Source of the DNA: Chitinivibrionales bacterium
GTDB lineage: Bacteria > Fibrobacterota > Chitinivibrionia > Chitinivibrionales > WJKA01
Direction: 5' to 3'
NCBI GenBank assembly: GCA_014728295.1
Contig: WJLW01000075.1
Coordinates: 1 to 64,000 of the forward strand
Length of the DNA: 64,000 nucleotides
Every line of letters starts with the position of its first letter. Positions within the stretch are counted from its first letter, which is position 1. The translations under genes were made by a program, and so were the position numbers. Shown in pieces: positions 1 through 10,794 of this stretch. The notes beneath the pieces were generated by a model. The model had not been told where the DNA came from, did no database searches, and was given only the letters and a program-made list of their open reading frames with translations.

Positions 1-1916
1 GAGAAAAGGTCCCACTGACTGATGTCGATTGTTTCATTCAGAAATGGTTCGATGATACCGAATTTCGCTTTTGTTCCCAGCACAACTTTCCAGAAGAGCG
101 GGTAATAATTTTCAATGCCCGCCGTGGCTTTTATATAATTATATTCGCCTCCTAATCCGGCAAACTGGGGAGTGAAATAAACAACGGAGCCCTTGTTGGG
201 AAAATGAGGCAGGTCGGTGTCGTCTCTGCGCAAAGTAAACGAGAGACGGCTGAGCAATCCCGAAGGAATCAGGTGAATATTAGTAATTGTCTGTTCGGTA
301 ATGCGTTCAGACTCTTTACTTATGCGGTATGTGGCGCTCACACTAAAATAGTCGTCGGGCCAGGCCAGCCTGCGTCCGGAAGTCGCTTCGAATCCGCCGC
401 TCTCGATTATGTCTTTATCATTGGTATTGCTGATATTGTATGCATTGTAAGAATAAAAAATGCTTCCCCGCAACAGTGTCGGCGTATTAAATGCCCACGG
501 TTCGGTAAAGCCGACCGTAATGTTGCGTCGATTTTCACCGTACTCGACCTGTAAATCAAGCTTTTGACCGGCGCCGCGAAAATTGGGAATTGACGTTTGA
601 AAGGTCCCGACGAAACCGTCAACCGGACTGAAGGCTGCACCAACCTGTAATTGGCCGATGTTTTCTTTCTCGGTTACTTCAAAAACAAAGTCGACCGTGC
701 CGTCATCATTCGGCTTCATATCATAATCGACATTGTCAAAATAACCAAGCTGCATGATATCGCGCATCGAGCGAACCATATAGGATTGTCTGAACTTGCG
801 CCCCGGCAGCAGATCTATTTCACGACGTATCACCTTGTCACGCGTTTTGGTATTTCCGCGAATGTCGACTTTGCGCACGATTGCCGGTACTCCTTCGACA
901 ATATTGAAGGTAACATCAATCGTATCGTTGCGATATGCGCGCTCATCCCGCACCTGTACCCACAGATAGCCTTCATCCCGAAACGCGGCGGCAATTGCTT
1001 CTTTGGTCATTAAAAAACGGGTTTTATGAAAAGGTTTGCCCCGCTTCAGCGCAACTTTTGCTTTAAGCGCATCGCTTTCAATAACGTTGTTGCCGGCAAA
1101 AAAGATATCGCCGCGATAGAAACGTTTGCCCTCGTCAAGCGTAACGGTAATATAGATGTCCTCTTTATTGTCTGCATACCAGAAGGTGTCTTGAACGACC
1201 TTTGCATCAAGGTAGCCTTCATCGTGATAGAAAATCATGAGTGTATCAAGATGCTTTTCGTAAAGCTCTTCATCAAAATCTCCACCCCAGAGGAATTTTT
1301 TTTCTTTGGTTTTGAATTTTCGCATTAATTTGCGTTCACTGAAGGCGGCATTGCCGACGAAGGTTATCTGCTCGACTTCAACTTTTTCGTTTTCTTTAAT
1401 ATTGAATTTGGCGATTACCTGGGCCGGAGTTTTTGTCGGCACTTGTTCACACTCTACCCGGGCGCGCAGGTAGCCTTTTTCGGCATACGCCTCTTCAATT
1501 GCAAGAATGTTTTCCTTTTCCAGTGCTCCGGTCAGGGTCTGCCCCTTGCGAATCGTTACGACTTCTTCAAGGTCGCCTTCCTTGAGTTTTTTGTTTCCGC
1601 TGTATTCAATGGACATCACAGACGGATATTCTTCAACCTCGACGAGCAAAGAAACGGTACTGTCGGTCTCATCTTGAGCGTAAATATCAATTGAGCGAAA
1701 CAGCCCCAGATAATACAGCCGCTTAATCGCCTCCTGGATTTTGCGCGAATCGAATTCGGACGGCGTTTGAATTCTGGTGTGCATTCTCACCATGGGCGCC
1801 TGAGCGGGATTAGCCAGCCCCTGGACATTGATCGTGTCAATTACTTTGGCACTGGTGAGAACAGTGCATGTCAAGATGAAAACTGCAAGTTTGGACGGTT
1901 TTTTTCCTGATTTCAA
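1..1916 (-). CDS. bamA: Outer membrane protein assembly factor BamA (C-terminus cut by window edge)
   Basis: BamA is the central outer-membrane subunit that folds and inserts beta-barrel proteins. About 638 codons are visible. They show a signal peptide (residues about 1-22), a string of POTRA repeats to about residue 420 with typical phrases such as YSGNKKL, FVGNAAFSE, FFAGNNVIE and VDIRGNTKTRDKVIRRE, and then the start of the barrel (about 420 onward: VGAAFSPVDG, IPNFRGAGQ). Usual length is about 800 residues, so roughly 160 C-terminal residues, including the beta-signal, lie outside the window. No ATG fits. The chosen TTG at 1916 has an AGGA box ten bases upstream and gives an intact signal peptide. 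The gene starts 14 bp after tamB and is the last visible gene of the lysS-to-bamA run. Family certain, start inferred. Confidence 0.93.
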   Translation of the reverse strand, partial: MKSGKKPSKLAVFILTCTVLTSAKVIDTINVQGLANPAQAPMVRMHTRIQTPSEFDSRKIQEAIKRLYYLGLFRSIDIYAQDETDSTVSLLVEVEEYPSVMSIEYSGNKKLKEGDLEEVVTIRKGQTLTGALEKENILAIEEAYAEKGYLRARVECEQVPTKTPAQVIAKFNIKENEKVEVEQITFVGNAAFSERKLMRKFKTKEKKFLWGGDFDEELYEKHLDTLMIFYHDEGYLDAKVVQDTFWYADNKEDIYITVTLDEGKRFYRGDIFFAGNNVIESDALKAKVALKRGKPFHKTRFLMTKEAIAAAFRDEGYLWVQVRDERAYRNDTIDVTFNIVEGVPAIVRKVDIRGNTKTRDKVIRREIDLLPGRKFRQSYMVRSMRDIMQLGYFDNVDYDMKPNDDGTVDFVFEVTEKENIGQLQVGAAFSPVDGFVGTFQTSIPNFRGAGQKLDLQVEYGENRRNITVGFTEPWAFNTPTLLRGSIFYSYNAYNISNTNDKDIIESGGFEATSGRRLAWPDDYFSVSATYRISKESERITEQTITNIHLIPSGLLSRLSFTLRRDDTDLPHFPNKGSVVYFTPQFAGLGGEYNYIKATAGIENYYPLFWKVVLGTKAKFGIIEPFLNETIDISQWDLF

Positions 1917-1930
1917 GATGATGGTATCCT

Positions 1931-4900
1931 CTAAAAATCTAAAAGATTGCGGATTCTCTGTATCGGCAGACGAAGTTGCATACGAACTTGCGGATTGTAT
2001 TGCAATTCGTCCTGATATTGATAAAAGCTGTTATTAAAATCCATAATGAAGTTGTGCACGGGCATAAATTCCAGACCGATGCTATACTCGGGGCGCAAAA
2101 GCGTGTCGGACGGTACGAATTCTCCACGTGCTTTAAGAAAAACGAGGTCTTTCAAAACATATCTTCCGACGGTAACGCCCATATTTGCCAGCAAATTCCA
2201 CCGGTTGCTCAGAGCGTCATATTGGCGATTGTAAAAGTAATAAAAATAATTAGACGCTATGGACGTTTCAAAGGTCATGACATCAAGGCCCATTTTGCGC
2301 GCCAGTTTGCGCATCGGCTTTCTCAGCAAGTACTGATGAACATACTGTTCGCCAAAATCGGAGAAAAAGCCTCCTGCGCCTTCGAATGTGGAGAATCTCA
2401 GGCCTGCATTCGCATAAAAGGCGCGCTCCGACTCACCGGGAATCTCTTCAAAAGGTGAAGAAACATGAAAGATAAAATTGGGGATACTGTCACGCTGCTC
2501 CCCGCGCTCCCGTTGCGTTCCCATACCCGTTGCGGGAACCATGGCCACCCGTCCTTTGCTTGCAATCGACCCGCTTACCGGATCCTGCAACTGCAGCGTC
2601 AAGGTGATGCGCTCGAATCTACTCGTATCCGAAAATGTTTCCGCGCTGCCCCAGATGATGGGATTGTTCTCATAGCCCTTGCCTTCCCCAAGTGACTGGG
2701 GGGCAAAATCGAGTCCCACCTGCACGTTTCGATCAAAAACTCTTCCGTAGAATATTTCACCCTTGTACGATCGCGCAGCTCCGTAAAGCCGGAACGTATT
2801 ATCGACCATGCGACCACGAACCCTGATCTCCGTCGATTGATCGCAGAGCAATTCTGCAAAACGAATAAGCCGTCGGCGCTTGCCCTGTAGATCCCAGAAA
2901 TAGGTCACTTTGCGACCAGCTTTAACATCCATCTCCCATCGTACATACGGAAACGGATCGAAATCCCACGGCAGTTGCTCTTTCTGCAGCAGAGGAAACG
3001 TGAATTCGGTATTGCGCAAGACCCAGGCGCCGGTAATCTTTACTTTGTCGATCGGCCCCGAGAGGGCAAAATCGCCAAACGGCTCACGGGCTTCAAATAT
3101 CACTTCGGCGACTTCACCGATATCATGAAATCCCGGTATATGTAATTCGACCGGACCGTCATTGGTTTCAACAAGCATGATGCCGAAGTTAAGCGGCCCC
3201 GCAACCAGTGGCTCATAGCCCGGCGGAATCGTATGGGTTGAATAAATTCTGATCGGTTTATTGCGAATCATTCCGTTCATATCAACATGTATCTTGGCAT
3301 CTTCGGCGGTATGCAAGGAAAATTTGAAATCATCCACTTTGGAAGGTACGAAATACTGAATTTCCAGAATGCCGTGAGGAATGTCGACGAATCCGCTCAT
3401 CGAAACGATTTTACCTTCGGTTCCCAGCAGCGAAAAGTCCATCGTCCCCCGGGCGCTTCCCCCCATCGGCGAATCAAGATTTTTATGCAAGGATGCCAGC
3501 AGATCACCATGCGCCGACAGGGCCGCTTTAACGGTATCTCCGGGCCGCTCTTTATTCTGAATAGCGGAATAGGGCAGGTACGCATGGCCATTGAAGCTGG
3601 TCAATGTTGAATCGCGTGCCGACAGTCTGACAATATCCAAGCCCCGGGCGTCGGCCTGGCCGGTCAGTTTGATGCTGTCCAGCGACCAGGAATTAACAGA
3701 AATGCGCGCGGATGCAGCTTCAATTCTTATCGGCAGTGAATCATTTACCGTTCCGAAGCTACCCGATATTTTGCCGCGCAGATCAATATCGTCGCCAAGA
3801 ATTCTCCCCAGACACGAGCCCATATCCACATCATCGAATGCACCGGAAAACTGAATGCCGCGTGCATTCGAAACCGTATCGAGTGTTATGATCGCCTTAT
3901 TGTTTTGTCTGATAACCATCGGCAGTACCGTAACCAGTGAATCTCTTGTCAGGATTATTGCATCGGCGGAAACGGGCTGGATTCCTATAAGATTGGCATG
4001 TTCGAGCCGCAATTCAGAATTCGTTTTAGTGAAATTTTTATTTCCCGTTATGCGGGATTTACCCGAGATAAATCCGTTTTCTATCGGCAGCTCATGTTTT
4101 TGAATCAGCGCCTTGACCGTACGAACGGGCATTTTATGCAGTTGCAGATTGAAAGCATATTGATTTTTATGACCGGTTCCCAGATGTCCCTGTGCCAGCA
4201 ATCCGTTAAAGGCCCTGAGCGAGTCCAGAAGCAGGGAATCCCGATACATTTTGCCTGCCGCGGCAAACGGCATTCGAGTCGCGGAGATAAACAGCTCTTG
4301 TTGGCGTATTGTCCATTCTACGCAGGAGTCGGAGGTATCGCGCTGCTGCAGGGTGCAGAAGAAACTGCCCCTGCCAATATCCGAACTCAAACCGAATGTT
4401 CCGTGCGCCTGCCAGAGTGGTAGCCGGCCGTGAATTTCACCTCTTGCCCAAAGCGTGTCCAAATGCTGCTTCCAGACCTGTGGCAGTGCGTCAATCACCT
4501 CGAGCATAACATCGGCGCCCGGCTCAACATTCGCGTGCAGAAGCGGGTGCTGCGACATAAGCGAATCAATTCTGCCATCAAACCTGATATGCCCTCCGCC
4601 ACGGCCCAGCGTGCGCATCGACATGTGCTCGCGACTGCCTTCAAAAGAAATGTGCGGATCACCGAAAGAAAATCCTTCCCAGGCCAGATTGCCGGCATGT
4701 ACCCGGCCCTTGTATGTGTAGTCGTTTCCCCGACCGGAGATGTTGCAGGTTGCGCCCAAAGTTCCGGCCAGCTTGGGCAAGGCCGGCAGGGTATCTGCGG
4801 ACAAGCGACCCGAAAACGAGTATGCGGCCTTGTCGTATGCAAATCCCAGCTTTCCTCTCCCGCGCACATCGATGCTGTGTCCGTGGATAAGCAGTGTATC

Positions 4901-6076
4901 TATTGTCAAGGTATCGCCCTGCAAAGCTCCGCGTGCATTCGCTTCAGTCAAGGGAATGCCGGCAAAACTGAGTCCACCAACGGCAAGATCGACTGCGACA
5001 CCGCTTGCCGGTAATTGCCGTATGCGCAATGCAATCGCCATCTTCCCCAGCAGCAGGTTGGCTACGAACCGGGGCGCACCGCTCAGAAATGGATCAAGCG
5101 CCACTTCCCGAGCCATGATCTTTATGTCCCGTCGGGCAGATGGTCGCAGCCCCCACACGCCATGCGCGACAAGCCCGATATCCCCCCAGCTTCCCGCAAG
5201 CGAATCAGCAAGAATTTCTTCATCCCTAAAAACGAGCCGGCACGAAACATTGTCGATTGCGCCTATCCGGCCCGGAACTCGCACTGTTGCCTGATCGACA
5301 TGCGCCTCTCCCCGCATCTCGCTGTTTTCGACACTGATTTCGTCATCGCAAATGAATTCGTTTACCAGATCAAACGAGCACTTTTCAAGCACAAAGCTGC
5401 CGAAATTTATCTCTTCATGCACTTTGGCATCTGCCAGCCGCACCGAAAAGCGATGGCCCCGGCCCCCTGCATTCAAGTGGCCCGTAAAAGAAAAATTTTT
5501 TCTGAACGAGCCGACCTTACCTTTCAGCGAAAACTTCATAAACTGTGGACCGGCTTGCAATACGCCGCTGAGCCGCTTGCCCAGCACATGCACGCGCCGG
5601 TTCTTGTCGCGTATGGCCAGTTCGCCTTTGCTGATTCTGATCTCGTTTACCGGCAATGCAGCTATCGCATCCCGAATCGAAGTCCGGCGGGCCGGAGCTG
5701 ACGAATCGGCGGAAAGCGGCTGTGCAACAGCAACCTGTATCCGTGGGCCCGAGACAGCAACTTTATTGATGCATTGCGCAAAGTCAAAGCCTGAAGAGAG
5801 CAGCTTGTGAAAAGAAAATGAAACGGTAATGCGCCGGATATGAACAGATATGGTATGTACGGGAACCTGCACTTTTACATTAGAGAGTGACGCCGATAGA
5901 AATCCCAGCTTGACTTTCTCTACATCAAATTCTCCGCCAATGACGGGAGAAAGATGCTCAACCAGAAGCTTCTCGATATTTTTCTCTTTTTCGAGATGCT
6001 TGACTCCCTGGACAAGGAGAACAAACAGGGACAGAATGATGCAAAAGAGAACAAATACCCACTTACGTGGCTTCAT
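1931..6076 (-). CDS. tamB: TamB-like translocation and assembly module protein
   Basis: A 1381-residue AsmA/TamB-type envelope protein. An N-terminal uncleaved anchor (residues about 6-24, hydrophobic after MKPRKW) would hold it in the inner membrane. The rest is low-complexity, beta-rich sequence expected to span the periplasm as a hydrophobic groove. The last 350 residues match the conserved TamB C-terminal region (DUF490-type), with phrases such as VRGRMVDNTFRLYG, ISKGRVAMVP-like turns and a final RMQLRLPIQRIRN. TamB-family proteins are implicated in outer-membrane protein insertion and phospholipid transport. Its ATG overlaps the clpC stop by 14 bp and its stop is 14 bp before bamA, so tamB and bamA are very probably cotranscribed, as is common. 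Length is in the normal range of 1200-1500. No TamA is seen; neighbouring BamA may be the partner, which is inference. Confidence 0.85.
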   Translation of the reverse strand: MKPRKWVFVLFCIILSLFVLLVQGVKHLEKEKNIEKLLVEHLSPVIGGEFDVEKVKLGFLSASLSNVKVQVPVHTISVHIRRITVSFSFHKLLSSGFDFAQCINKVAVSGPRIQVAVAQPLSADSSAPARRTSIRDAIAALPVNEIRISKGELAIRDKNRRVHVLGKRLSGVLQAGPQFMKFSLKGKVGSFRKNFSFTGHLNAGGRGHRFSVRLADAKVHEEINFGSFVLEKCSFDLVNEFICDDEISVENSEMRGEAHVDQATVRVPGRIGAIDNVSCRLVFRDEEILADSLAGSWGDIGLVAHGVWGLRPSARRDIKIMAREVALDPFLSGAPRFVANLLLGKMAIALRIRQLPASGVAVDLAVGGLSFAGIPLTEANARGALQGDTLTIDTLLIHGHSIDVRGRGKLGFAYDKAAYSFSGRLSADTLPALPKLAGTLGATCNISGRGNDYTYKGRVHAGNLAWEGFSFGDPHISFEGSREHMSMRTLGRGGGHIRFDGRIDSLMSQHPLLHANVEPGADVMLEVIDALPQVWKQHLDTLWARGEIHGRLPLWQAHGTFGLSSDIGRGSFFCTLQQRDTSDSCVEWTIRQQELFISATRMPFAAAGKMYRDSLLLDSLRAFNGLLAQGHLGTGHKNQYAFNLQLHKMPVRTVKALIQKHELPIENGFISGKSRITGNKNFTKTNSELRLEHANLIGIQPVSADAIILTRDSLVTVLPMVIRQNNKAIITLDTVSNARGIQFSGAFDDVDMGSCLGRILGDDIDLRGKISGSFGTVNDSLPIRIEAASARISVNSWSLDSIKLTGQADARGLDIVRLSARDSTLTSFNGHAYLPYSAIQNKERPGDTVKAALSAHGDLLASLHKNLDSPMGGSARGTMDFSLLGTEGKIVSMSGFVDIPHGILEIQYFVPSKVDDFKFSLHTAEDAKIHVDMNGMIRNKPIRIYSTHTIPPGYEPLVAGPLNFGIMLVETNDGPVELHIPGFHDIGEVAEVIFEAREPFGDFALSGPIDKVKITGAWVLRNTEFTFPLLQKEQLPWDFDPFPYVRWEMDVKAGRKVTYFWDLQGKRRRLIRFAELLCDQSTEIRVRGRMVDNTFRLYGAARSYKGEIFYGRVFDRNVQVGLDFAPQSLGEGKGYENNPIIWGSAETFSDTSRFERITLTLQLQDPVSGSIASKGRVAMVPATGMGTQRERGEQRDSIPNFIFHVSSPFEEIPGESERAFYANAGLRFSTFEGAGGFFSDFGEQYVHQYLLRKPMRKLARKMGLDVMTFETSIASNYFYYFYNRQYDALSNRWNLLANMGVTVGRYVLKDLVFLKARGEFVPSDTLLRPEYSIGLEFMPVHNFIMDFNNSFYQYQDELQYNPQVRMQLRLPIQRIRNLLDF

Positions 6077-8501
6077 CTTCTTTCTTTACTTTAGAAAAGA
6101 CCAGATTATCCTTTCCGGCATCGATTTTTATCGTATCGCCGTCGGAGAATTTGTCGGTAAGAAACTCTTCCGCCAACTGGTCTTCTATGAGCCGTTGAAT
6201 GGAGCGACGCAGCGGCCGGGCGCCCAGAATCGGATCGTACCCGTGATCGACAATGAATTTCTTTGCCGCTTTGGTCAGTTTAAGTATAATGTGGCGCTCC
6301 TCGAGACGCGATTGAACATCGTGGAGCTGGATATCGACGATCTGCAGCATATCTTTTTTGCCGAGCGGACGGAATACAATTGTTTCGTCAACGCGGTTGA
6401 GAAATTCGGGATTGAATATGCGCTTTAATTCGTCGGTCACCTTTGCTTTCATTGCTTCATAGTCGGAGACCTCCGTCTGCTTGCCAAAACCGACGGTCCC
6501 GCTCTTTTTGACGTCTCGCGTACCGGCATTCGAGGTCATGATAATAATTGAATTTTTAAAATTGACGCGCCGGCCATAGGAGTCGGTAAGGATGCCGTCA
6601 TCAAGTATCTGCAGCAACAGGTTGTACACGTCCTGGTGCGCTTTTTCGATTTCGTCAAGCAGGATGACCGAATAAGGCTTTTTGCGGATTTTCTCGGTCA
6701 ATTGGCCGCCCTCCTCATATCCGATATAGCCGGGGGGGGCCCCGATCAAACGCGAAACGGCAAACTTTTCCATGTATTCCGACATGTCAATGCGCACCAG
6801 GGCATCTTCGGAATCGAAGAGCCGCTGGGCAATTGTTTTGGCGAGTTCGGTCTTTCCGACACCGGTAGGACCCAGAAAGATAAATGAGGCGATCGGCCGG
6901 CGGATATTGTGCAGCCCTGCACGGGAGCGGCGAATACTGCGCGCTATAGAAGCAAGCGCCTCGTCCTGACCGATGACGCGTTTGCGCAATTCATCTTCCA
7001 GTTGCAACAGCTTTTTGGATTCTTCCTCTTCCAGGCGGCTGAGGGGAATACCGGTCATGGTTGAAATCACCGAGATTACGGTGGTATCATCCACCAACAG
7101 GCGCTCTTCGGCTTTTGACTTGCGCCACAGGGCCTTCTTTTCAAGGAGGGCGCCCTTGAGTTTTTCCTGTTTGTCGCGCAATTTGGCGGCCCGTTCGAAC
7201 TCCTGCTGTTCTACGGCCTTTTCTTTTTCTTTGACGACGTCGGCAATTTCCTTTTCCATATCACGGACTTCCTGGGGGATTTCCATGCTTGACAAACGCT
7301 TACGCGCTCCGGCCTCATCGATTACGTCAATGGCTTTGTCGGGCAGGAATCGGTCGGAAATGTAGCGTTCAGAATGCTTCACCGCAGTTTCGATTGCTTT
7401 ATCGGAATAGGTTACTTTATGATGGTCTTCATAGCTGCGGCGCAGTCCGGCGAGAATGAGAATGGTCTCCGAAACATTGGGGGGATCGACCATAATCGTT
7501 TGAAAGCGACGTGCCAGTGCTCCGTCCTTTTCAACGTACTTGCGATATTCGTCGAGTGTCGTGGCGCCGATGCATTGAATTTCACCGCGTGAGAGGGCCG
7601 GCTTGAAGATGTTGGACGCATCAAGACTGCCTTCGGAGCCGCCGGCTCCCACAATCGTATGCAATTCGTCGATAAAAATGACAATATTGTCGTTTTTCTG
7701 CAGTTCGGTCATCAATGCCTTGAGGCGCTCTTCGAACTGGCCGCGATATTTCGTACCGGCAACCATAGAGGCCATATCGAGATTGATCACGCGCTTGCTT
7801 TCGAGCACCTGCGGTATCTCCTTTTCAACGATTTTTTGCGCCAGCCCCTCAATAATGGCTGTCTTGCCGATACCGGGTTCACCAATCAGGACCGGGTTGT
7901 TTTTTTTGCGGCGGCTGAGGATCTGGACGACGCGTTCGATCTCCTTTTCGCGGCCGATGACCGGATCGAGTTTGCCTTCTACGGCCATTGCGGTGAGGTC
8001 ACGCCCGAAATGGTCGAGAAACGGCGTTTTGCTTTTTTCCTTTGGCGCTCCGACCGACTCACCGCCGCGCAATACTTTGCTGATTTCATCTTTTATTTTG
8101 TCATATTCCAGACCGGCGGCGGCCAGCGCGTTGGCGGCAGCCGATTCGGTATCTTTCATCAGGGCAAGCAACAGGTGCTCGGTGCCGATATATTTATGCG
8201 ACATGGAGCGCGCTTCACTTGCAGCGATTTCCAGCACCTTTTTAGCCCGGGGCGTAAAGGGCAGCATCTGCCCGATGGTCATCTGCCCACCGGTTGAGGT
8301 AATGGATTTTTCGATATTTGAGCTGAGATCGTCGAGATCGATGCCCATACTGCGCAGCACGGCAACTGCAACGCCGTCACCTTCTTTGACCAGCCCGAGC
8401 AGAAGATGTTCGGTGCCGACATAGTCGTTGCCCAGACGAACGGACTCTTCGCGGGCAATCTGCATTACTTTTTTTACACGATCGGTAAACATACCATTCA
8501 T
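6063..8501 (-). CDS. clpC: ClpC-type AAA+ unfoldase
   Basis: An 812-residue Clp/Hsp100 class I ATPase that would unfold substrates and feed them to ClpP. Order of parts: two Clp-N repeats (about 1-145, each with GTEHLLL), first AAA+ domain with Walker A GEPGIGKT near residue 210 and Walker B VIFIDELH, a middle region with a UVR motif near 430-460 ([17 protein letters not shown]), and a second AAA+ domain with GPTGVGKT near 550 and [11 protein letters not shown]. The UVR-containing middle domain marks ClpC rather than ClpA or ClpB. In Bacillus, McsB-marked phospho-arginine proteins dock on the ClpC N-domain; mcsB lies 6 bp upstream here, so the same pathway is likely. No clpP or ctsR gene is in the window. 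Length is normal for the family. Confidence 0.96.
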   Translation of the reverse strand: MNGMFTDRVKKVMQIAREESVRLGNDYVGTEHLLLGLVKEGDGVAVAVLRSMGIDLDDLSSNIEKSITSTGGQMTIGQMLPFTPRAKKVLEIAASEARSMSHKYIGTEHLLLALMKDTESAAANALAAAGLEYDKIKDEISKVLRGGESVGAPKEKSKTPFLDHFGRDLTAMAVEGKLDPVIGREKEIERVVQILSRRKKNNPVLIGEPGIGKTAIIEGLAQKIVEKEIPQVLESKRVINLDMASMVAGTKYRGQFEERLKALMTELQKNDNIVIFIDELHTIVGAGGSEGSLDASNIFKPALSRGEIQCIGATTLDEYRKYVEKDGALARRFQTIMVDPPNVSETILILAGLRRSYEDHHKVTYSDKAIETAVKHSERYISDRFLPDKAIDVIDEAGARKRLSSMEIPQEVRDMEKEIADVVKEKEKAVEQQEFERAAKLRDKQEKLKGALLEKKALWRKSKAEERLLVDDTTVISVISTMTGIPLSRLEEEESKKLLQLEDELRKRVIGQDEALASIARSIRRSRAGLHNIRRPIASFIFLGPTGVGKTELAKTIAQRLFDSEDALVRIDMSEYMEKFAVSRLIGAPPGYIGYEEGGQLTEKIRKKPYSVILLDEIEKAHQDVYNLLLQILDDGILTDSYGRRVNFKNSIIIMTSNAGTRDVKKSGTVGFGKQTEVSDYEAMKAKVTDELKRIFNPEFLNRVDETIVFRPLGKKDMLQIVDIQLHDVQSRLEERHIILKLTKAAKKFIVDHGYDPILGARPLRRSIQRLIEDQLAEEFLTDKFSDGDTIKIDAGKDNLVFSKVKKEDEAT

Positions 8502-8507
8502 AAGTAA

Positions 8508-9590
8508 CTAATTCCCATTGAGAAAGGTTTTAACAATACTGGCGCGTTCAATTTTCATTTCTCTGTCCTCCAGTTGACGCCCAAGCTTTTCCTGAAGATG
8601 AGCCGGCAGGACGGTTAACATGAGGTAATTGATCTGCTGAATGGACAAGCTGGGTACGACATCGTAATGGATACCGAGCCGGAGAGCTGAAGCAAGATTG
8701 ATGAATTCATTTATTTCAAGCATAACCGCGTGTCGCAGAATGCCCAACGACCGCATTATTTTATCGGAGATCTCAGCGCGGGCCTGCTCGAAGACCGTTT
8801 TTCTGGCCGCACGTTCGTGGGTAATTATTTTCTGCACGGCACCGGTTGTGTTTTCCAGGAACTCCTCTTCCTGCACACCCAGCGTGGCATAATTTGACAA
8901 TTGAAAAAAGCTCCCGACAACATCGGAGTGCTCACCGAAAAAACCGCGGGTGGTAATGCCCAGTTGCTCGGCGCCCTGCAAAACCTGATCAATGGCTTTC
9001 GTCAGAACCAGACCGGGCAGGTGCATCAGAAACGATACCCGCATGCCGGTACCCGAATTGGTAGGACAGCTCGTCAGAAAGCCGCGTTGCTTGTCAAAGG
9101 CAAAGCGAATATGCTCGCCGATACGGGTATCCATAGTGTCAACTACCCGCCATATCTCCTCGGGGCGGTAGCCTGAATTGAGGCATTGCAGTCGCAGGTG
9201 ATCTTCCTCATTGATCATTATGGCAATCCGATTGCGATCGCCGGCAATAACACCGCGATCACCTTCGACGGAAAGCAGGTCGGGGCTGGCTAGGCGCCGC
9301 TCGACAAAAAGTCGTTGCTTGACATTCGTGATTTCCTTGAAATTGACAACCGTAAATGCATCGTATTCTTTGATGGCCTTGAGCTGGCTGGTGATATACT
9401 CAAAAATGCCTTTGCGCTCCGGGAGGGAAGCTTTTTGCGGAAACTGTCTGCCCTCCAGGTTCCGGGCCAGGCGTACACGCGTCGATACGACAATATCGGT
9501 TTCCGGCCCGGAATTATCCAGCCAGGCAGGCATGGTTGAGGTATGCTCGACAGGTTTCATAAGCGTTGTGCTATTTGTGTTTCTTTTCAT
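8508..9590 (-). CDS. mcsB: McsB protein arginine kinase
   Basis: A protein-arginine kinase of the ATP:guanido phosphotransferase family (about 360 residues, normal length). It phosphorylates arginines on misfolded proteins and on regulators, tagging them for ClpCP. Visible signatures are SSRVRLARN-like STRVRLARNLEGRQFP near the N-terminus, which binds ATP phosphates, and the catalytic-cysteine motif SCPTNSGTGMR. A conserved acidic pair NEEDHLR precedes it. The open frame begins at a TTG at 9593 followed directly by ATG at 9590, inside the end of mcsA. A start at 9560, ten bases after the mcsA stop, is equally credible because known McsB proteins begin about there. It is coupled to mcsA upstream and clpC downstream. 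Confidence 0.94.
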   Translation of the reverse strand: MKRNTNSTTLMKPVEHTSTMPAWLDNSGPETDIVVSTRVRLARNLEGRQFPQKASLPERKGIFEYITSQLKAIKEYDAFTVVNFKEITNVKQRLFVERRLASPDLLSVEGDRGVIAGDRNRIAIMINEEDHLRLQCLNSGYRPEEIWRVVDTMDTRIGEHIRFAFDKQRGFLTSCPTNSGTGMRVSFLMHLPGLVLTKAIDQVLQGAEQLGITTRGFFGEHSDVVGSFFQLSNYATLGVQEEEFLENTTGAVQKIITHERAARKTVFEQARAEISDKIMRSLGILRHAVMLEINEFINLASALRLGIHYDVVPSLSIQQINYLMLTVLPAHLQEKLGRQLEDREMKIERASIVKTFLNGN

Positions 9591-10056
9591 CAACAGTCAT
9601 GCTGTTAATGGTATCGCGCAAGGCTGCGGCAAGTTCGAACTCTTCATTCCGAATCGCAGTTTCCAGCTTCACTTTCAGCTTAGGCAGTTCTTCGGTCATG
9701 ACATTCACCAGCGTTTTTGCCGGTTGATACTGCTTGCCGCGATGGGTGTCGTCGCCATGAACTTCCAGCAGCAACTCGCGTATCTCACGGTCAAAGGCCT
9801 GATAGCAGGCAGCACACCCCAGCCTTCCATGCGCCTTGAACTGAGAAAAATGCATCCTGCAACGCGGACAACTCACATCCGGAACAGCAGTATCAAAAAA
9901 CTGCTCCGGTGCAAATCCTTCGGCCGAGATTGAGATGGAAATGCCTTTCTTTTTGGCGCATTCTTCACACAAATGTAAATCTCTTGTTTCGCCGTCCATA
10001 ACGTGTGTTAAATGGATATTCGCAGTTTTCACACCGCAGGTTTCACATTTTTTCAT
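9571..10056 (-). CDS. mcsA: McsA zinc-binding activator of McsB
   Basis: A small zinc protein of about 161 residues that in Bacillus binds and activates the arginine kinase McsB. Four CxxC pairs are visible (CETC, CEEC, CPRC, CAAC), giving two zinc sites in the N-terminal half. A UVR motif forms the C-terminus (AIRNEEFELAAALRDTI), the same motif that occurs in ClpC and UvrB. The open frame can be read from a TTG at 10062, but ATG at 10056 lies eight bases after an AGG and is preferred. The 3' end overlaps mcsB by about 20 bp, implying translational coupling. The classical ctsR-mcsA-mcsB-clpC order is kept apart from ctsR, which is replaced here by lolD upstream. Confidence 0.93.
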   Translation of the reverse strand: MKKCETCGVKTANIHLTHVMDGETRDLHLCEECAKKKGISISISAEGFAPEQFFDTAVPDVSCPRCRMHFSQFKAHGRLGCAACYQAFDREIRELLLEVHGDDTHRGKQYQPAKTLVNVMTEELPKLKVKLETAIRNEEFELAAALRDTINSMTVDEKKHK

Positions 10057-10098
10057 ATTCAAGACCTGACTGTTGCCTGAGTATAAAAATACTTCAAT

Positions 10099-10794
10099 TT
10101 ACGCCGCGGCGTTTTTTGTGCGCACCTTGCCGTCTTCAATGTGAATGTTCCTTCCCATTCTCGACGCCAGCTTATCGTTATGTGTTGCCACAATAAAGGT
10201 CTGTTCCAATTGTGTATGCGCCTTCTGGAAAAGCTGCAGGAGATTCATACTGTTGCTTTTGTCAAGGTTTCCGGTTGGCTCGTCGGCCAGAATCAGGGAC
10301 GGTTGATTAAACAGCGCACGCGCCAGTGCCACGCGCTGACGCTCTCCCCCCGACAGCTCTCCCGGGAAGTGCCGGGCACGGTCCGACAGACCGACAATAT
10401 CGAGCAGTTCGGCTGCACGGGGAATACATTGCTGCCTGGTTTTGCGGGCAATCAGTCCGGGTATCAACACATTTTCGAGCGCATTAAAATCAGGCAACAG
10501 GTGATGAAATTGAAACACAAACCCGACCGAAGTTGAGCGAAAATGGGCCAGGCTTCTGCGGCTCATGGTATTGAGTCTGCGCCCGTTGATTTCGATCGTT
10601 CCATTGGTCGGCTTGTCAAGTCCTCCCAGCAAATGCAGCAGCGTCGTCTTGCCCGAACCGGAGACCCCGGTCAATCCTATCAGCTCACCTTTGGCGATAC
10701 TGAACGAGATATCGCTGAAAATGATGATTTCTCCGCCTTCGTCTGGAAATTTCTTGGTCAGACCGGTGACATTGACCATGGGCGCATTATCCAT
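10099..10794 (-). CDS. lolD: LolD-like lipoprotein-releasing ABC transporter ATPase
   Basis: A 231-residue ABC ATPase of the LolD/MacB subfamily. It has Walker A GVSGSGKTTL, a Q-loop FVFQFHHLLPDF, the signature LSGGERQRVALARAL and Walker B LILADEPTGNLD. The phrase QFHHLLPDFNALENV is typical of LolD, which powers release of outer-membrane lipoproteins from the inner membrane to LolA. Its ATG overlaps the stop codon of the permease gene (TAATG arrangement), so the two are translationally coupled and form one transporter. MacB-type efflux ATPases are related, but the single four-helix permease partner and outer-membrane-biogenesis context favour LolD. Confidence 0.92.
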   Translation of the reverse strand: MDNAPMVNVTGLTKKFPDEGGEIIIFSDISFSIAKGELIGLTGVSGSGKTTLLHLLGGLDKPTNGTIEINGRRLNTMSRRSLAHFRSTSVGFVFQFHHLLPDFNALENVLIPGLIARKTRQQCIPRAAELLDIVGLSDRARHFPGELSGGERQRVALARALFNQPSLILADEPTGNLDKSNSMNLLQLFQKAHTQLEQTFIVATHNDKLASRMGRNIHIEDGKVRTKNAAA